A stretch of 34,294 bases of DNA. It comes from Micromonospora sp. 15K316 (lineage in GTDB: Bacteria > Actinomycetota > Actinomycetes > Mycobacteriales > Micromonosporaceae). Numbering within the stretch: the stretch's first letter is position 1; the number at the start of each line of letters is the position of its first letter. Below the pieces are notes generated by a model, which did not search any database, was not told the origin of the DNA, and saw nothing but the letters and a program-made list of their open reading frames with translations. The stretch spans positions 1-34,294 of the forward strand of contig NZ_SMKG01000039.1 of the NCBI RefSeq assembly GCF_004348525.1, in the 5' to 3' direction. The translations under genes and the position numbers were made by a program. Below, one piece after another: positions 16,803 through 26,388 of the stretch.

Positions 16803-18076
16803 CGGCCGCCGCCCGCGCCGCGCGCCGCCGCGGCGAGCCGCTTGGTGGTCCGCCGGATCGCCTCGGCGGCCGCGACGCCGTCGGTCACGTCGGCGAAGAA
16901 GTCCTGCATGATCCGCCAGATGCCGACCCCGTCGGTGCCGGTGAACGGGGCGGGCAGTCGGTCGGAGAGGTCGAACCGTACCGTCCCGGCGGTGCGCATC
17001 TCCCGGGCCAGCCGCTCGCGGAGCGGGTCGGCGTAGTCGGCGAGTGGAACCGCGACGTCCGGCGACAGGTAGCCGCCCGCGCGCAGCCAGGGCCGGAAGA
17101 CGGAGGCGTCGGTGAGCCAGCGGACCAACTCGACGCCGGCACGGGCGCCGGCGAACGCGACGGCGGCGTCGCCGCCGACGACGAGCGGACCGTCGCCGGG
17201 CCGGCTGCCGGGAAACCGGAAGGTCGACGGCTCCTCCGCCCCGCGCCGGAAGCGTCGGGCCACGCCGTCGGCGAAGTCGCCCTCGAAGACCGTCACCGCC
17301 CGGCGGGTGTGCACCACCTGGATGACCGACTCCTCGTACTGCGTGAGCAGGGCCCGGCGACCGCCCCCGGGGAACGCGCCGTCGACGCTCCAGATCTCGG
17401 CGAGCCGGTCCAGCGCGTCGCGTACCGGCCGGCCCTGCCAGTCGCCCTCCGGACCCGCGAGCGCGTCGTACCCGTCGGGCGCCACGTCGGCCAGCACGTT
17501 CTCGAACCAGTCGGTGAGCACCCAACCGTCGGCGGCGCCGACCGCCAGCGGGGCCGGGCCGTCGCCGCGGCGGGCCCGCGCGGCGAGCCGGCGGGTGAGC
17601 GCGACCAGCTCGTCCCAGGTGGCCGGTGGCTGCGGCAGCACCGACGGCAGGCACCAGAACAGCGACTTGTGCGCGGCCTTCACCCAGACGCCGTAGGGCT
17701 GCCCGCCGGCGTGGAGCAGGCTGGTGAGGCCGTCGGGGAGGGTGTGGCCGGGCGCCGGCGTCAGCGGGCTGAGCCAGCCCCGGCGGGCGTACTCGATGAC
17801 CAGGCCGGGGCGGGGCAGGATCGCCACGTCGGGACTGGTGCCGGCGAGCTGCCGTGCCCGCAGGAACGCGTCGATGTCGTTGCCGGCGCTGACCACGTGC
17901 ACCGGTGCGTCGTAGCCGGCCAGCACCGCGCGGAACGGCGCCAGCTCCCCGCCGCTCCAGACCACCGCCACCTGCACGGCCCGACCACCGTCGGAGCAAC
18001 CCGTCGCGACCGTCGCGGCGCCGGCCGCGGCGGCCCGCAACAGCGTGCGACGGCTCGCCCGCCCGGACGCGGTCAC
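16799..18076 (-). CDS. ABC-type solute-binding lipoprotein (family 1)
   Basis: A 425-residue extracellular solute-binding protein of the sugar/glycerol-3-phosphate type. The N-terminus has twin arginines (SRRTLLRAAAAG, Arg9-Arg10) and a lipobox ending in Cys27 (VATGC), so Tat export and lipid anchoring are likely. Mature features include VQVAVVWSGGELAPF, the PDVAILPRPG strand, YGVWVKAAHKSLFWCLP (hinge region), TWDELVALTRRLA and GVGIWRIMQDFFADV. The ligand is unknown; the context suggests a carbohydrate. The GTG start at 18076 overlaps the stop of the ATPase-like gene (GTGA), and its stop overlaps the permease start (ATGA). The shorter start is chosen over an upstream in-frame one for this reason and because the signal begins there. 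Confidence 0.9.
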   Translation of the reverse strand: MTASGRASRRTLLRAAAAGAATVATGCSDGGRAVQVAVVWSGGELAPFRAVLAGYDAPVHVVSAGNDIDAFLRARQLAGTSPDVAILPRPGLVIEYARRGWLSPLTPAPGHTLPDGLTSLLHAGGQPYGVWVKAAHKSLFWCLPSVLPQPPATWDELVALTRRLAARARRGDGPAPLAVGAADGWVLTDWFENVLADVAPDGYDALAGPEGDWQGRPVRDALDRLAEIWSVDGAFPGGGRRALLTQYEESVIQVVHTRRAVTVFEGDFADGVARRFRRGAEEPSTFRFPGSRPGDGPLVVGGDAAVAFAGARAGVELVRWLTDASVFRPWLRAGGYLSPDVAVPLADYADPLRERLAREMRTAGTVRFDLSDRLPAPFTGTDGVGIWRIMQDFFADVTDGVAAAEAIRRTTKRLAAAARGAGGGR

Positions 18077-18699
18077 TGCCGCGCCGCCTCGGTGTCGAGC
18101 CACACCCGGGTCGGGATCTCCGCCAACGTCGCCGGGTCGGTGGTGCAGACGAGCACGGCCACGCCGGGCGAATCCGCCGGGGAGAGCCGCGGGACCACGT
18201 CGCCGAGCCGACCGCCGTCGGCCATCCCGAGCGGCAGGTCGATCACGAGCACCTCGGGCAGGCAGGCCGCGGCGCGCGCCAACGCCACGCGGAACCGCTG
18301 GGCCTCGGAGAGCACGTGCGGCAGCAGGGCGAGGGTGGGCACCAGCTCGAGCCGCTCGACGACCGTCGCCGTCCAGTCGTCGGCCATCTCCCGGACCCGT
18401 TCCCGCTTGCGCTGCCCGTACTCGATGTTGCGGCGTACGGTCAGCTGCGGCAGCAGCGCCCCACCGGCCGGCACGTACCCGATCTGCCGGCGCGGCGGCG
18501 GCAGGTCGGTGACGTCCCGCTCGCCGACCAGGATCCGCCCGTCCCGAGGCGGAGCGAGCCCGGCGAGCACCCGGGCGACGGCGGTGCCCAGCCGGGGCGG
18601 CGCCACCAGGGCGGCGGTGCCCCCCGCCGGCACGTCGAGGGTCACCGGCCCGGTGCCCGGCAGCGGATGCAGCGCGCGTAGCCGTAGCGTGACTCTCAC
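18073..18699 (-). CDS. ABC-ATPase-like protein with all catalytic motifs degenerate
   Basis: A 208-residue MalK-type nucleotide-binding fold in which each catalytic motif is altered. Walker A GPSGSGKST reads A-P-P-R-L-G-T-A (33-40). The Q-loop glutamine is absent (GYVPAGGALLPQLTV, 74-88). The signature LSGGQ reads LSEAQ (130-134). Walker B DE reads DL (VLVIDL, 150-155). The switch His is Thr (VCTTD, 184-188). Framework residues around these (LAGLAPPRDGRI, DVTDLPPPRRQIGYV, LTVRRNIEYG, ALARAAA) still match the family, and there is no stop or frameshift. The regulatory domain of MalK/MsiK is missing. The GTG at 18699 is the best in-frame start; its ribosome site is unclear. It heads a four-gene overlapping operon. 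I infer a pseudo-ATPase with a structural or regulatory role. Confidence 0.85.
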   Translation of the reverse strand: MRVTLRLRALHPLPGTGPVTLDVPAGGTAALVAPPRLGTAVARVLAGLAPPRDGRILVGERDVTDLPPPRRQIGYVPAGGALLPQLTVRRNIEYGQRKRERVREMADDWTATVVERLELVPTLALLPHVLSEAQRFRVALARAAACLPEVLVIDLPLGMADGGRLGDVVPRLSPADSPGVAVLVCTTDPATLAEIPTRVWLDTEAARQ

Positions 18700-18762
18700 C
18701 TCCGGTGACGTCGTCGTCCCTTCCCAGGGTGGCACATCACGCCGACGATCGATGTCCGCCGC

Positions 18763-18784
18763 CACGCTCCACGCGGGAAGCGTG
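18763..18784 (-). terminator. Hairpin after the WYL remnant
   Basis: CACGCT (18763-18768) and AGCGTG (18779-18784) can pair, extended by CC/GG with one bulge. It lies directly past the stop codon of the WYL remnant and before the transporter operon. No T-tract is visible, so confidence is low. Confidence 0.3.
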
Positions 18785-18785
18785 A

Positions 18786-19124
18786 TCAGGTCGCGCCGTA
18801 GATCCGGGCCAATCCCGACGCCGTCGCGGCCAGCCGGTCCCGCAGCTCCGCCGGGGCGAGCACCTCCACCTCGGCGCCGAGGCGCAGCAGGTCGCCGTGC
18901 GCGTGGGTGAGCGACTCGATCGGCAGCACGGCGATCGTCCAGCCGTTCTCGTCCGGCGGCCCGGCGCTGGCGTCCACCGCGGCGACCACCACGTCGTCGG
19001 CGGTCTCGCCGGGCCGCTCCCGGCCGGCGGGGGAGAGCCGAACGGTCGCCTCGTCCCGGTGCAGCCGCGCCCGGAACTCCCGCACGTGCGCGCGCCACCA
19101 GGGTGACACGTCGCCGTCGGCGTA
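18786..19124 (-). pseudogene. 3' remnant of a WYL-domain transcriptional regulator
   Basis: About 110 codons of the C-terminal part of a DeoR/YafY-type HTH-WYL regulator: WWRAHVREFRARL, ATVRLSPAGRER, ASAGPPDENGW, IESLTHAHGDLLRLGAEVEVL and RDRLAATASGLARIYG. Such proteins are normally about 310-330 residues, with an N-terminal helix-turn-helix and the WYL core. Neither is present: in-frame sequence beyond about 19124 loses all resemblance, and the TetR gene follows. I see no plausible start codon with a ribosome site at the edge. This is a truncated gene, probably left by a rearrangement. It ends 86 bases upstream of the ABC-ATPase-like gene, in the same direction. Confidence 0.75.
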
Positions 19125-19142
19125 CCACCCGGAGGTACCGAG

Positions 19143-19283
19143 GTGGAACCGCTGCTGGAGCAGGTCGGGCCGGTGCTGTCGGGGGCGGACTTCGACCGGC
19201 TGCTCTCCCGCCTTGCCGCCGAGCCCGCCGACGCCCGGCGGTCGGTCCCTCGTCAAACCGACGGGGGAGGGGTGCTGCGGTAG
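19143..19283 (+). other. Orphan 46-codon coding-like fragment
   Basis: A short plus-strand frame starting at a GTG with GGAGG seven bases upstream. It reads EPLLEQVGPVLSGADFD and RLLSRLAAEPADARR, an amphipathic helical pattern with GC-rich third positions up to about 19250. The last codons lose that bias and run into the 3' end of the TetR gene on the other strand, stopping at TAG 19281. I do not recognise the family. It may be the start of a gene cut off by the same event that truncated the WYL regulator, or a true small protein. Confidence 0.3.
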
Positions 19284-19915
19284 ATAGCGGACAGCCACAC
19301 GTCGAGCAGGACGTCCACCACGTCCGGTTCGGGGACGGCGGGTCCGTCGGCGGCGAAGGTGGCGTACATGACCCGCTCGTTCATCGAGTTCAACGCGATC
19401 GCCAGGTCCCGGGCGGGCAACCCGTCCGGGGCCGCGCCGCGCCGCCGCTCGGCCTCGATGGCCGTCTGCGCACACCGCACCCAGTGCTCCAGCACGGCCG
19501 CCCAGAGTTCGCGTACCTCGGCGTTGGTGCCGCGCACCTGGGCGCAGGCCAGCACCACCGCCTTGTGCGCACGGAAGGTGTCGTGGAACCGGCCGATCAG
19601 CTCACGCCAGCGGGCTCGCGGGTCGTCGGCCATCCGGCCGAGCGCGTCGCCGGCCGCCGCGTCGGCCTCCGCGGTGACCCGGTCCAGCAGGGTCAGCAGC
19701 ACCGCGTCCTTCGACGGGAAGTAGAAGTAGAAGGCGGGCCGGGAGATGCCCGCTCCCTGAGCCAGGTCGTCGATGGAGATCTCGGCGAACGGCCGCTCGG
19801 TCATCAGCCGCTCGGCGGTGGAGAGTATCGCCAGCTCACGCTGGTCGCCGGAGCGACGGCCGGCGCGCCGGCCGCGCGTGCTGGCGGTCCCGGCGGCGGC
19901 GCGGGCGGTCGTCAT
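19253..19915 (-). CDS. ethR: TetR-family repressor, EthR-like
   Basis: A 220-residue TetR regulator closely resembling mycobacterial EthR along its whole length, judged from memory of that sequence. Shared features are the basic GRRAGRRSGDQRELAI start, AEISIDDLAQGAGISRPAFYFYFPSKDAVLLTLLDRV (helix-turn-helix, about residues 40-77), and the C-terminal blocks IEAERRRGAAPDGLPARDLA, ALNSMNERVMYATFA and WLSAIY. In Mycobacterium EthR represses ethA. Here too it is transcribed away from an EthA-like gene, with 109 bases between starts. A minus-strand promoter (TGGACA-N16-TAGCAT) places the transcript start close to the ATG. The ligand-binding domain would sense the monooxygenase substrate or product. 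Confidence 0.9.
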   Translation of the reverse strand: MTTARAAAGTASTRGRRAGRRSGDQRELAILSTAERLMTERPFAEISIDDLAQGAGISRPAFYFYFPSKDAVLLTLLDRVTAEADAAAGDALGRMADDPRARWRELIGRFHDTFRAHKAVVLACAQVRGTNAEVRELWAAVLEHWVRCAQTAIEAERRRGAAPDGLPARDLAIALNSMNERVMYATFAADGPAVPEPDVVDVLLDVWLSAIYRSTPPPSV

Positions 19916-19923
19916 GGCCGTCG

Positions 19924-19997
19924 ATGCTATCGCGTTTCGACAGGGTGTCCAGATTGTTGACAGAGTGTTGACCGGCGTCGACGATGGTGGATAGGGT
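19924..19997. promoter_or_regulatory. Divergent ethR/ethA promoters with repeated operator motifs
   Basis: For ethR (minus strand): TGGACA (19946-19951) and TAGCAT (19924-19929), 16 bases apart. For ethA (plus): TTGACC (19968-19973) and TAGGGT (19992-19997), 18 bases apart. Between them are GACA-GGG-TGTC (19939-19949) and direct repeats TGTTGAC (19955-19961 and 19966-19972), 11 bases apart. That is one helical turn, as expected for cooperative binding of EthR dimers. Confidence 0.65.
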
Positions 19998-20024
19998 CCG
20001 GTCCACCGCCACCCGGGAGCTGCC

Positions 20025-21501
<1,477 letters not shown>

Positions 21502-21509
<8 letters not shown>

Positions 21510-22440
21510 CTTCGACTTCGCCGCCGGCACGGCCGTGCTCACCGGCGCCGCGAGCGGGATCGGTGCGGCGCTGGCCCACGGGCTCGCCCGCCGCGGCAGT
21601 CGTCTCGTCCTGCTCGACCGGGACGCCGAGCGCCTCGACGCCGTGGTCGCCGCCCTCCACAGCACCCACCCCGAGCTGGAGGTCGACACCCACGTCGTCG
21701 ACCTGGCCGACGCCGCCGCGACGGCCCGGGTCGCCACCGAGATCCGGCGACGGCACCCGCGCATCCGGCTGCTGATCAACAACGCCGGGGTCGCCCTCGG
21801 CGGCCGGTTCGACCAGGTGACCCTCGAGGAGTTCAGCTGGGTCGTCGACATCAACTTCCGGGCGGTGGTGCAGCTGACCCACCAGCTGCTGCCCGCGCTC
21901 AAGGCCGAGCCCGGCGCGCACCTGGTCAACATCTCCAGCCTCTTCGGCCTGATCGCCCCCGCCGGGCAGGCCGCGTACGCGGCGAGCAAGTTCGCCGTCC
22001 GCGGGTTCACCGAGGCGCTGCGGCACGAGCTCGCCGACGACCACATCGGTGTCACCTGCGTACACCCGGGCGGGATCAACACCCGCATCGCCGCCAACGC
22101 CCGGGTCGGCAGCGGCGTCGACCGCACCGAGCACGAGCGCGGCCTGCGCCAGTTCGAGAAGCTGCTCACCATCGCGCCGGCCACCGCCGCCGAGGTGATC
22201 CTGCGCGCCGTGACCCGCCGCCGCGGCCGGGTCCTGATCGGCTGGTCCGCGAAGCTGCCCGACCTGCTGGCCCGGGTCGCGCCCGCCTCGTACGGCCGGG
22301 TCCTCGCGCTCGGTCTCCGCCGCGCCGCCCCGCCGGCCCGGCCGGGCGGGTCGCCGCCCCCCACGTCACCGGCGTCTGGTGTGCCCGCCCAGCGCCGCGT
22401 CGAGCAGCCCGCGGGCGAGAGAACGAGGGAGGCGACATGA
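21502..22440 (+). CDS. SDR-family dehydrogenase/reductase
   Basis: A 312-residue short-chain dehydrogenase. TGAASGIGAALA near residue 14 binds the cofactor. NNAGVALGG follows, then catalytic Ser in NISSLFG and Tyr-Lys in YAASKFAVRGFTEAL. The C-terminus has an extra proline-rich tail (PPARPGGSPPP) of about 40 residues that may be disordered. The GTG at 21502 overlaps the end of the monooxygenase gene by 8 bases and has GAGAGGAG upstream. Its own stop overlaps the next gene. Within this operon it would plausibly interconvert a secondary alcohol and the ketone used by the monooxygenase (inference). Confidence 0.9.
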
Positions 22441-23348
22441 CCACGGCAGAGCGGCCGCGGCACGTCACCGTCGCCGGCCGGCGGGTACGGCACCGTATCG
22501 ACGGCGTCGGCGAGCCGGTGGTGCTGCTGCACGGCATCGGCCGGAGCATGCGCGACTTCGCCGAGCAGCACGACCTGCTCGCCGAGCGGTTCCGGGTGCA
22601 CAGCGTCGACCTTCCCGGCTACGGCGGGTCGCTGCCCATGGTCGACCCGTACAACCTGCCGTCGCTGGCCCGGTTCGTCGGCCGGTACCTCGACGCGGTG
22701 GGCGTGCACCGGCCGGCGCACCTCGTCGGCAGCTCGCTCGGCGGCGCGATCGCCATGCAGCTCGCCGTCACCGAACGCCACCGGGTCGCGAGCCTCGCGC
22801 TGGTCGGCAGCGCCGGTTTCGGCCGGGAGGTGACCCTCGCGCTGCGGCTGCTCACGCTGCGCCCGCTCGGCCGGATGATGCTCCTCCCGAGCCGGGCGGC
22901 AGTCCGCCGGACGGAGCTCGCGCTCTTCCACGACCCGGCGTTCGCCACCGCGGAGCGGATCGCGCACGCGCTGGAGCTCGCCCGCCTGCCGTACACCGCC
23001 CGGGTGATGCTGGAGACCGCCCGCAGCCTCGGCCGGTACCAGGGCGTCCGCGAAGAGTGGCGGGCACGCCTGCTCGCCAGGATGGCCGAGCTGGAGGTGC
23101 CCACGCTGGTGGTCTGGGGCGAGCGGGACCGGGTCCTGCCGGCGGCCCACCTCGAGGCCGCCCGCGCCGCGCTGCCGGCGGCCCGCACCCATCTCTTCCC
23201 CGACTGCGGGCACCTGCCGCAGATCGAGCGGGCCGAGGAGTTCCACCGGCTCCTGCTCGACTTCTGGGGCGTCTCCGTGCCCGCCGGCGAGCGGTGGATG
23301 ACCGCCACCGGCTCCGCCCCCGACGGCGCGTCCACCGCGGGCGGCTGA
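22437..23348 (+). CDS. Alpha/beta hydrolase (esterase/lactonase)
   Basis: A 303-residue alpha/beta hydrolase. Oxyanion motif VVLLHGIGRSM (about 28-38), VDLPGYGGS (57-65), nucleophile Ser100 in GSSLGG, the acid in VWGERDRVLPA and the histidine in DCGHLPQIER. A cap domain rich in Arg and Leu lies between (LRLLTLRPLGRMMLLPSR). ATG overlaps the SDR stop as ATGA. As third gene after a Baeyer-Villiger monooxygenase and an SDR it would be the natural enzyme to open the ester or lactone product. Its stop is 4 bases from the stop of the convergent photolyase gene. Confidence 0.9.
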   Translation: MTTAERPRHVTVAGRRVRHRIDGVGEPVVLLHGIGRSMRDFAEQHDLLAERFRVHSVDLPGYGGSLPMVDPYNLPSLARFVGRYLDAVGVHRPAHLVGSSLGGAIAMQLAVTERHRVASLALVGSAGFGREVTLALRLLTLRPLGRMMLLPSRAAVRRTELALFHDPAFATAERIAHALELARLPYTARVMLETARSLGRYQGVREEWRARLLARMAELEVPTLVVWGERDRVLPAAHLEAARAALPAARTHLFPDCGHLPQIERAEEFHRLLLDFWGVSVPAGERWMTATGSAPDGASTAGG

Positions 23349-23352
23349 CCGC

Positions 23353-24804
23353 TCAGGGCGCGGTGCTGCCCCGCTTCTCCTCCTGGGCCAGCACCGCGTC
23401 CCGGTGCTCCGGCTCGTCACGGCGGATCAGCTCCGCGGCGAGCCGCGGGTCGTCGACCAGCCGCCCCCGGTTGCGGTGCAGGAACATCTCGAACCCGCCG
23501 GTGTACGGGCAGGCCAGATCCCCGAGCGCACGCTCCGGCGAGTACCGGCAACCGGCGCAGTAGTCGCTGATCTCGTCGATGTACGTGCCGTCCACCGCGT
23601 ACGGGCGGGTCTCCACCGCTGACACCTCGGCGTGGTGACTCATGCCGAGCACCGTCGCGTTCATCACCCAGTCCGTGCCGTCGACGAACGAGCGCTGGAA
23701 CCAGTCGACCAGCTCCGCCGGCCGCCAGCCGCGTTGCAGCGCGTAGTTGCCGAGCACCAGCAGCCGGGGCACGTGGTGGGTGAACGCCGTGTCCCGCACC
23801 GTGGCGAGCACGTCGGCGAGGCAGCGCGCCTCGACCGCGTCCGCGTCCAGCTCGGCGAACCACTGCGGCAGGGGTTCGGTGGCGGCCGGCCAACCGGCGC
23901 CCCGGAGCCGGGGTTCGACGTACCAGTAGAGCTGCCAGAGGAACTCGCGCCAGCCGAGCAGCCCCCGGATGAACAGCTCCACCGCCGCCCGTGGGGCGGG
24001 CCCGTCGCGCCACGCCCGTTCCGCCGCCCGGACGGCCGGTCGCGGGTCCAGGAGGCCGAGGTGGAACGACGAGGAGAGGCCGCTGTGCGCCAGCAGCGGG
24101 TCGTGCGCGCTCATCACCTCGGCGTACCGGTCGTACTCGGGCAGCCGGTGGCGGAGGAAGTGCGCGAGCCGGGCCTCCGCCTCGGCGTGGGTGGCCGGGA
24201 AGCGGCGGGGGCCGTCCCGGCCCACGAACCGGACCCCGTCGGCCGCCCACCTGTCGAGATCGTGCCGCACCTGCGCGTCGATGTCGTCCTCGACGACCGG
24301 CGGTGGTGGCGGCACCGGCCGGGTCGCGTCGGTCGCGCGGGGCGGACGGCGGGTCGACACGTCCCCGGCCGGGGCGGAGAGCACATCGTGGCGGCGCAGG
24401 GCGTGCCGGTAGAAGTCGTCCAGCCGCAACGGGCCGCGCTGCTGCTCGGCCCAGGCCGCGAAGTCCGCCGGGCTCGTGATGAACCCGCGTGCCGGCAGGA
24501 CGGCCAGGCCGGGCACGGACCGGGCGAAGCGCATCGCCGCGCGCGAGTGCGGATGGCAGACCTCGACCGGCTCGGCGAGCCGGTCGAACGCCTCCCGGAA
24601 CGTGCCGGTACGCAGCAGCAGCGCGCGGTCTCCCAGTTCGGCGGCGCGGTGTCGCAGCGCGGAGAGGATCAGGTGAGCCTTCTGCCGGTGCATCGGTCGC
24701 CGCCGGAACAGCTCCCGCGCCTCGATGAGCAGCACCTGTTGGTCGGAGTCGTCGAGGAAGTGGGGCCCGAGCTGGTCGGCGAGCAGCCATCGACGGCAAG
24801 ACAT
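23353..24804 (-). CDS. Iron-sulfur bacterial cryptochrome/photolyase (FeS-BCP)
   Basis: A 483-residue cryptochrome/photolyase-related protein. It has the N-terminal LLADQLGPHFL strand of this class and the FAD-binding core (SHHAEVSAVE, WVMNATVLGMS, ALQRGWRP). Four cysteines, C328, C416, C419 and C432, are spaced 88-3-13, the same as the 4Fe-4S ligands of Agrobacterium PhrB (C350, C438, C441, C454). This class repairs (6-4) photoproducts with light and also carries a lumazine antenna. The ATG at 24804 has no clear ribosome site; CAGAAT lies six bases upstream, which may indicate a leaderless transcript. The prolines at about 160-170 form a flexible linker. Repair versus signalling is not decidable from sequence. 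Confidence 0.92.
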   Translation of the reverse strand: MSCRRWLLADQLGPHFLDDSDQQVLLIEARELFRRRPMHRQKAHLILSALRHRAAELGDRALLLRTGTFREAFDRLAEPVEVCHPHSRAAMRFARSVPGLAVLPARGFITSPADFAAWAEQQRGPLRLDDFYRHALRRHDVLSAPAGDVSTRRPPRATDATRPVPPPPPVVEDDIDAQVRHDLDRWAADGVRFVGRDGPRRFPATHAEAEARLAHFLRHRLPEYDRYAEVMSAHDPLLAHSGLSSSFHLGLLDPRPAVRAAERAWRDGPAPRAAVELFIRGLLGWREFLWQLYWYVEPRLRGAGWPAATEPLPQWFAELDADAVEARCLADVLATVRDTAFTHHVPRLLVLGNYALQRGWRPAELVDWFQRSFVDGTDWVMNATVLGMSHHAEVSAVETRPYAVDGTYIDEISDYCAGCRYSPERALGDLACPYTGGFEMFLHRNRGRLVDDPRLAAELIRRDEPEHRDAVLAQEEKRGSTAP

Positions 24805-24880
24805 GACCCAATTCTGCCTAGGTGAGCGCGGTCGCGCCCCATACCGGATGTGTAGGGGGCGTCGCGTTCAGCTGACCGGC

Positions 24881-26086
24881 TCACTCATCCGCGTCACGCG
24901 GACCCGCGCCGTCGTTTGCGGTGGCGTTGTCCGGCGTGGAGGTCAGCCGCCGGACCAGCACGGTGACCGCCACCAGGCAGAAGAGCAGGACCGCCACGAT
25001 GTGCGCCGGCGCCGGCCCGAGCGGGGTGAGCAGCACCAGGGCGGCCGTCGCCAGGAAGGCGGCGGTCAGCCACCCGTGCCGCCGGCGGCGCACGTGCAGC
25101 GCCCAGAGCGTCACCACGTAGACCGCCACCGGCACGGCCACCGCGTACCCGGCGGTCAGGTTGGAGATGTGCGCGCCGTCGCGTTCGTGGTCCACCTCCA
25201 CGGCCAGGCCGGCGCCGACCGCGGCGACCGAGGCGAAGATCAGGTAGTGGCCGTATCCCCAGAAGAGGGCCCGGCGCAGCTCGCTGGCGATCTCCACCGG
25301 ACGGTCGAAGTAGAGCCACCAGAGCGCGAACACGATCACCGTGCCGGCCGTGGCGAGGGACCAGAGGTGATGTTCACCCGCGTCCAGTCCGGTCTGGATC
25401 GCCACGGAGGTCACCAGCACCACCTCGCCGAGCACGATCAGGGTGAACAGGCCGTACCGTTCGACGATGTGCCGCGGGTGCCAGGGGGTCATCCCCGGCC
25501 GCTCCGCCACCGCCGGCACCAGCAGTTCGGCGACGACCAGCACCAGGAAGGACGCGATCTGCCAGCCGTCCGGCAGGGCGAGCCGCAGCAGCCAGCCGAC
25601 CTGCACCACGAACACCCCACCGGCGTATCTGAGCGCGGCGGGCCGGTGCGCCGGGTCGCCGGCCGCGGCTCGGGTCCACTGCACGATCGTGGCGAGCCGC
25701 ATCACCACGTACCCGAGGGTGATCGTGGTGAAGTCGCCCTCGGCGAACGCCCGCGGCACCCCCGACGCCAGGATCAGCGCGCCGGCGATCTCCACAAGCG
25801 TCGTTACCCGGTAGACGTCGTCGTCGGTGTCGTACGCGGAGGCGAACCAGGTGAAGTTCATCCACGCCCACCAGATGGCGAAGAAGACCATCAGGTAGTG
25901 CCCGGCCGCGAGGCCGATGTGCCCCTCCGACAGGGCGTGGTGCAGGCTGTCGGCGGCCTGCGCCACGGCCACCACGAAGCAGAGGTCGAAGAAGAGCTCC
26001 AGCGGGGTCGAGGTGCGGTGCGGCTCGTCCCGTCGCCGCCCGGTCATCCGCCGGTACCACGGGCGTACGGAGCGGGTCTGCGTCAC
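24881..26086 (-). CDS. Low temperature requirement protein A (LtrA) family membrane protein
   Basis: A 401-residue polytopic membrane protein with about ten hydrophobic segments. Family markers are TPLELFFDLCFVVAVAQ near residue 27, the MVFFAIWWAWMNFTWFASAYDTDD segment near 66-89 and WHPRHIVERYGLFTLIVLGE in the middle, followed by FALWWLYFDRP. The GTG at 26086 has GAGGAG five to six bases upstream. LtrA was named in Listeria for growth in the cold, but its molecular role is not established. The C-terminal 20 residues are polar (TSTPDNATANDGAGPRDADE). It lies 76 bases from the photolyase, in the same direction. Confidence 0.92.
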   Translation of the reverse strand: MTQTRSVRPWYRRMTGRRRDEPHRTSTPLELFFDLCFVVAVAQAADSLHHALSEGHIGLAAGHYLMVFFAIWWAWMNFTWFASAYDTDDDVYRVTTLVEIAGALILASGVPRAFAEGDFTTITLGYVVMRLATIVQWTRAAAGDPAHRPAALRYAGGVFVVQVGWLLRLALPDGWQIASFLVLVVAELLVPAVAERPGMTPWHPRHIVERYGLFTLIVLGEVVLVTSVAIQTGLDAGEHHLWSLATAGTVIVFALWWLYFDRPVEIASELRRALFWGYGHYLIFASVAAVGAGLAVEVDHERDGAHISNLTAGYAVAVPVAVYVVTLWALHVRRRRHGWLTAAFLATAALVLLTPLGPAPAHIVAVLLFCLVAVTVLVRRLTSTPDNATANDGAGPRDADE

Positions 26087-26388
26087 ACACGCTCCTCGGG
26101 CCGGCCGTCGTCCACACGATAGCCAGCAGTCCCGGCGGCGCGGGCCGAGTTCGCGTCCGTGCCGGCCGTGGCCTGGCCGCTACCGGTTCTTCCGGCTTGG
26201 CCGGGTCGCAGGTACGCAGTGGACTCCGACGGGCTGCCGCACCGCGCCGGCCCGCCCGGGTGAGACCGGTTTCGGGTGATTGATGGTCATCGACGGGAAC
26301 GCCGAGCGTCCCTAGCATGGGGATGAATGGATCTTCGGCATCCACCCCTGGCCGAACCCGGCCGCCAGCCCGACCGAAGGAGACGCGA
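26087..26388. other. 302-base divergent intergenic region
   Basis: Separates ltrA and the Xaa-Pro peptidase gene. It must hold both promoters. TAGCAT at 26313-26318 is a possible -10 box for the peptidase, but no -35 stands at the right distance. AAGGAGA at 26377-26383 is the peptidase ribosome site. Nothing else recognised. Confidence 0.5.
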
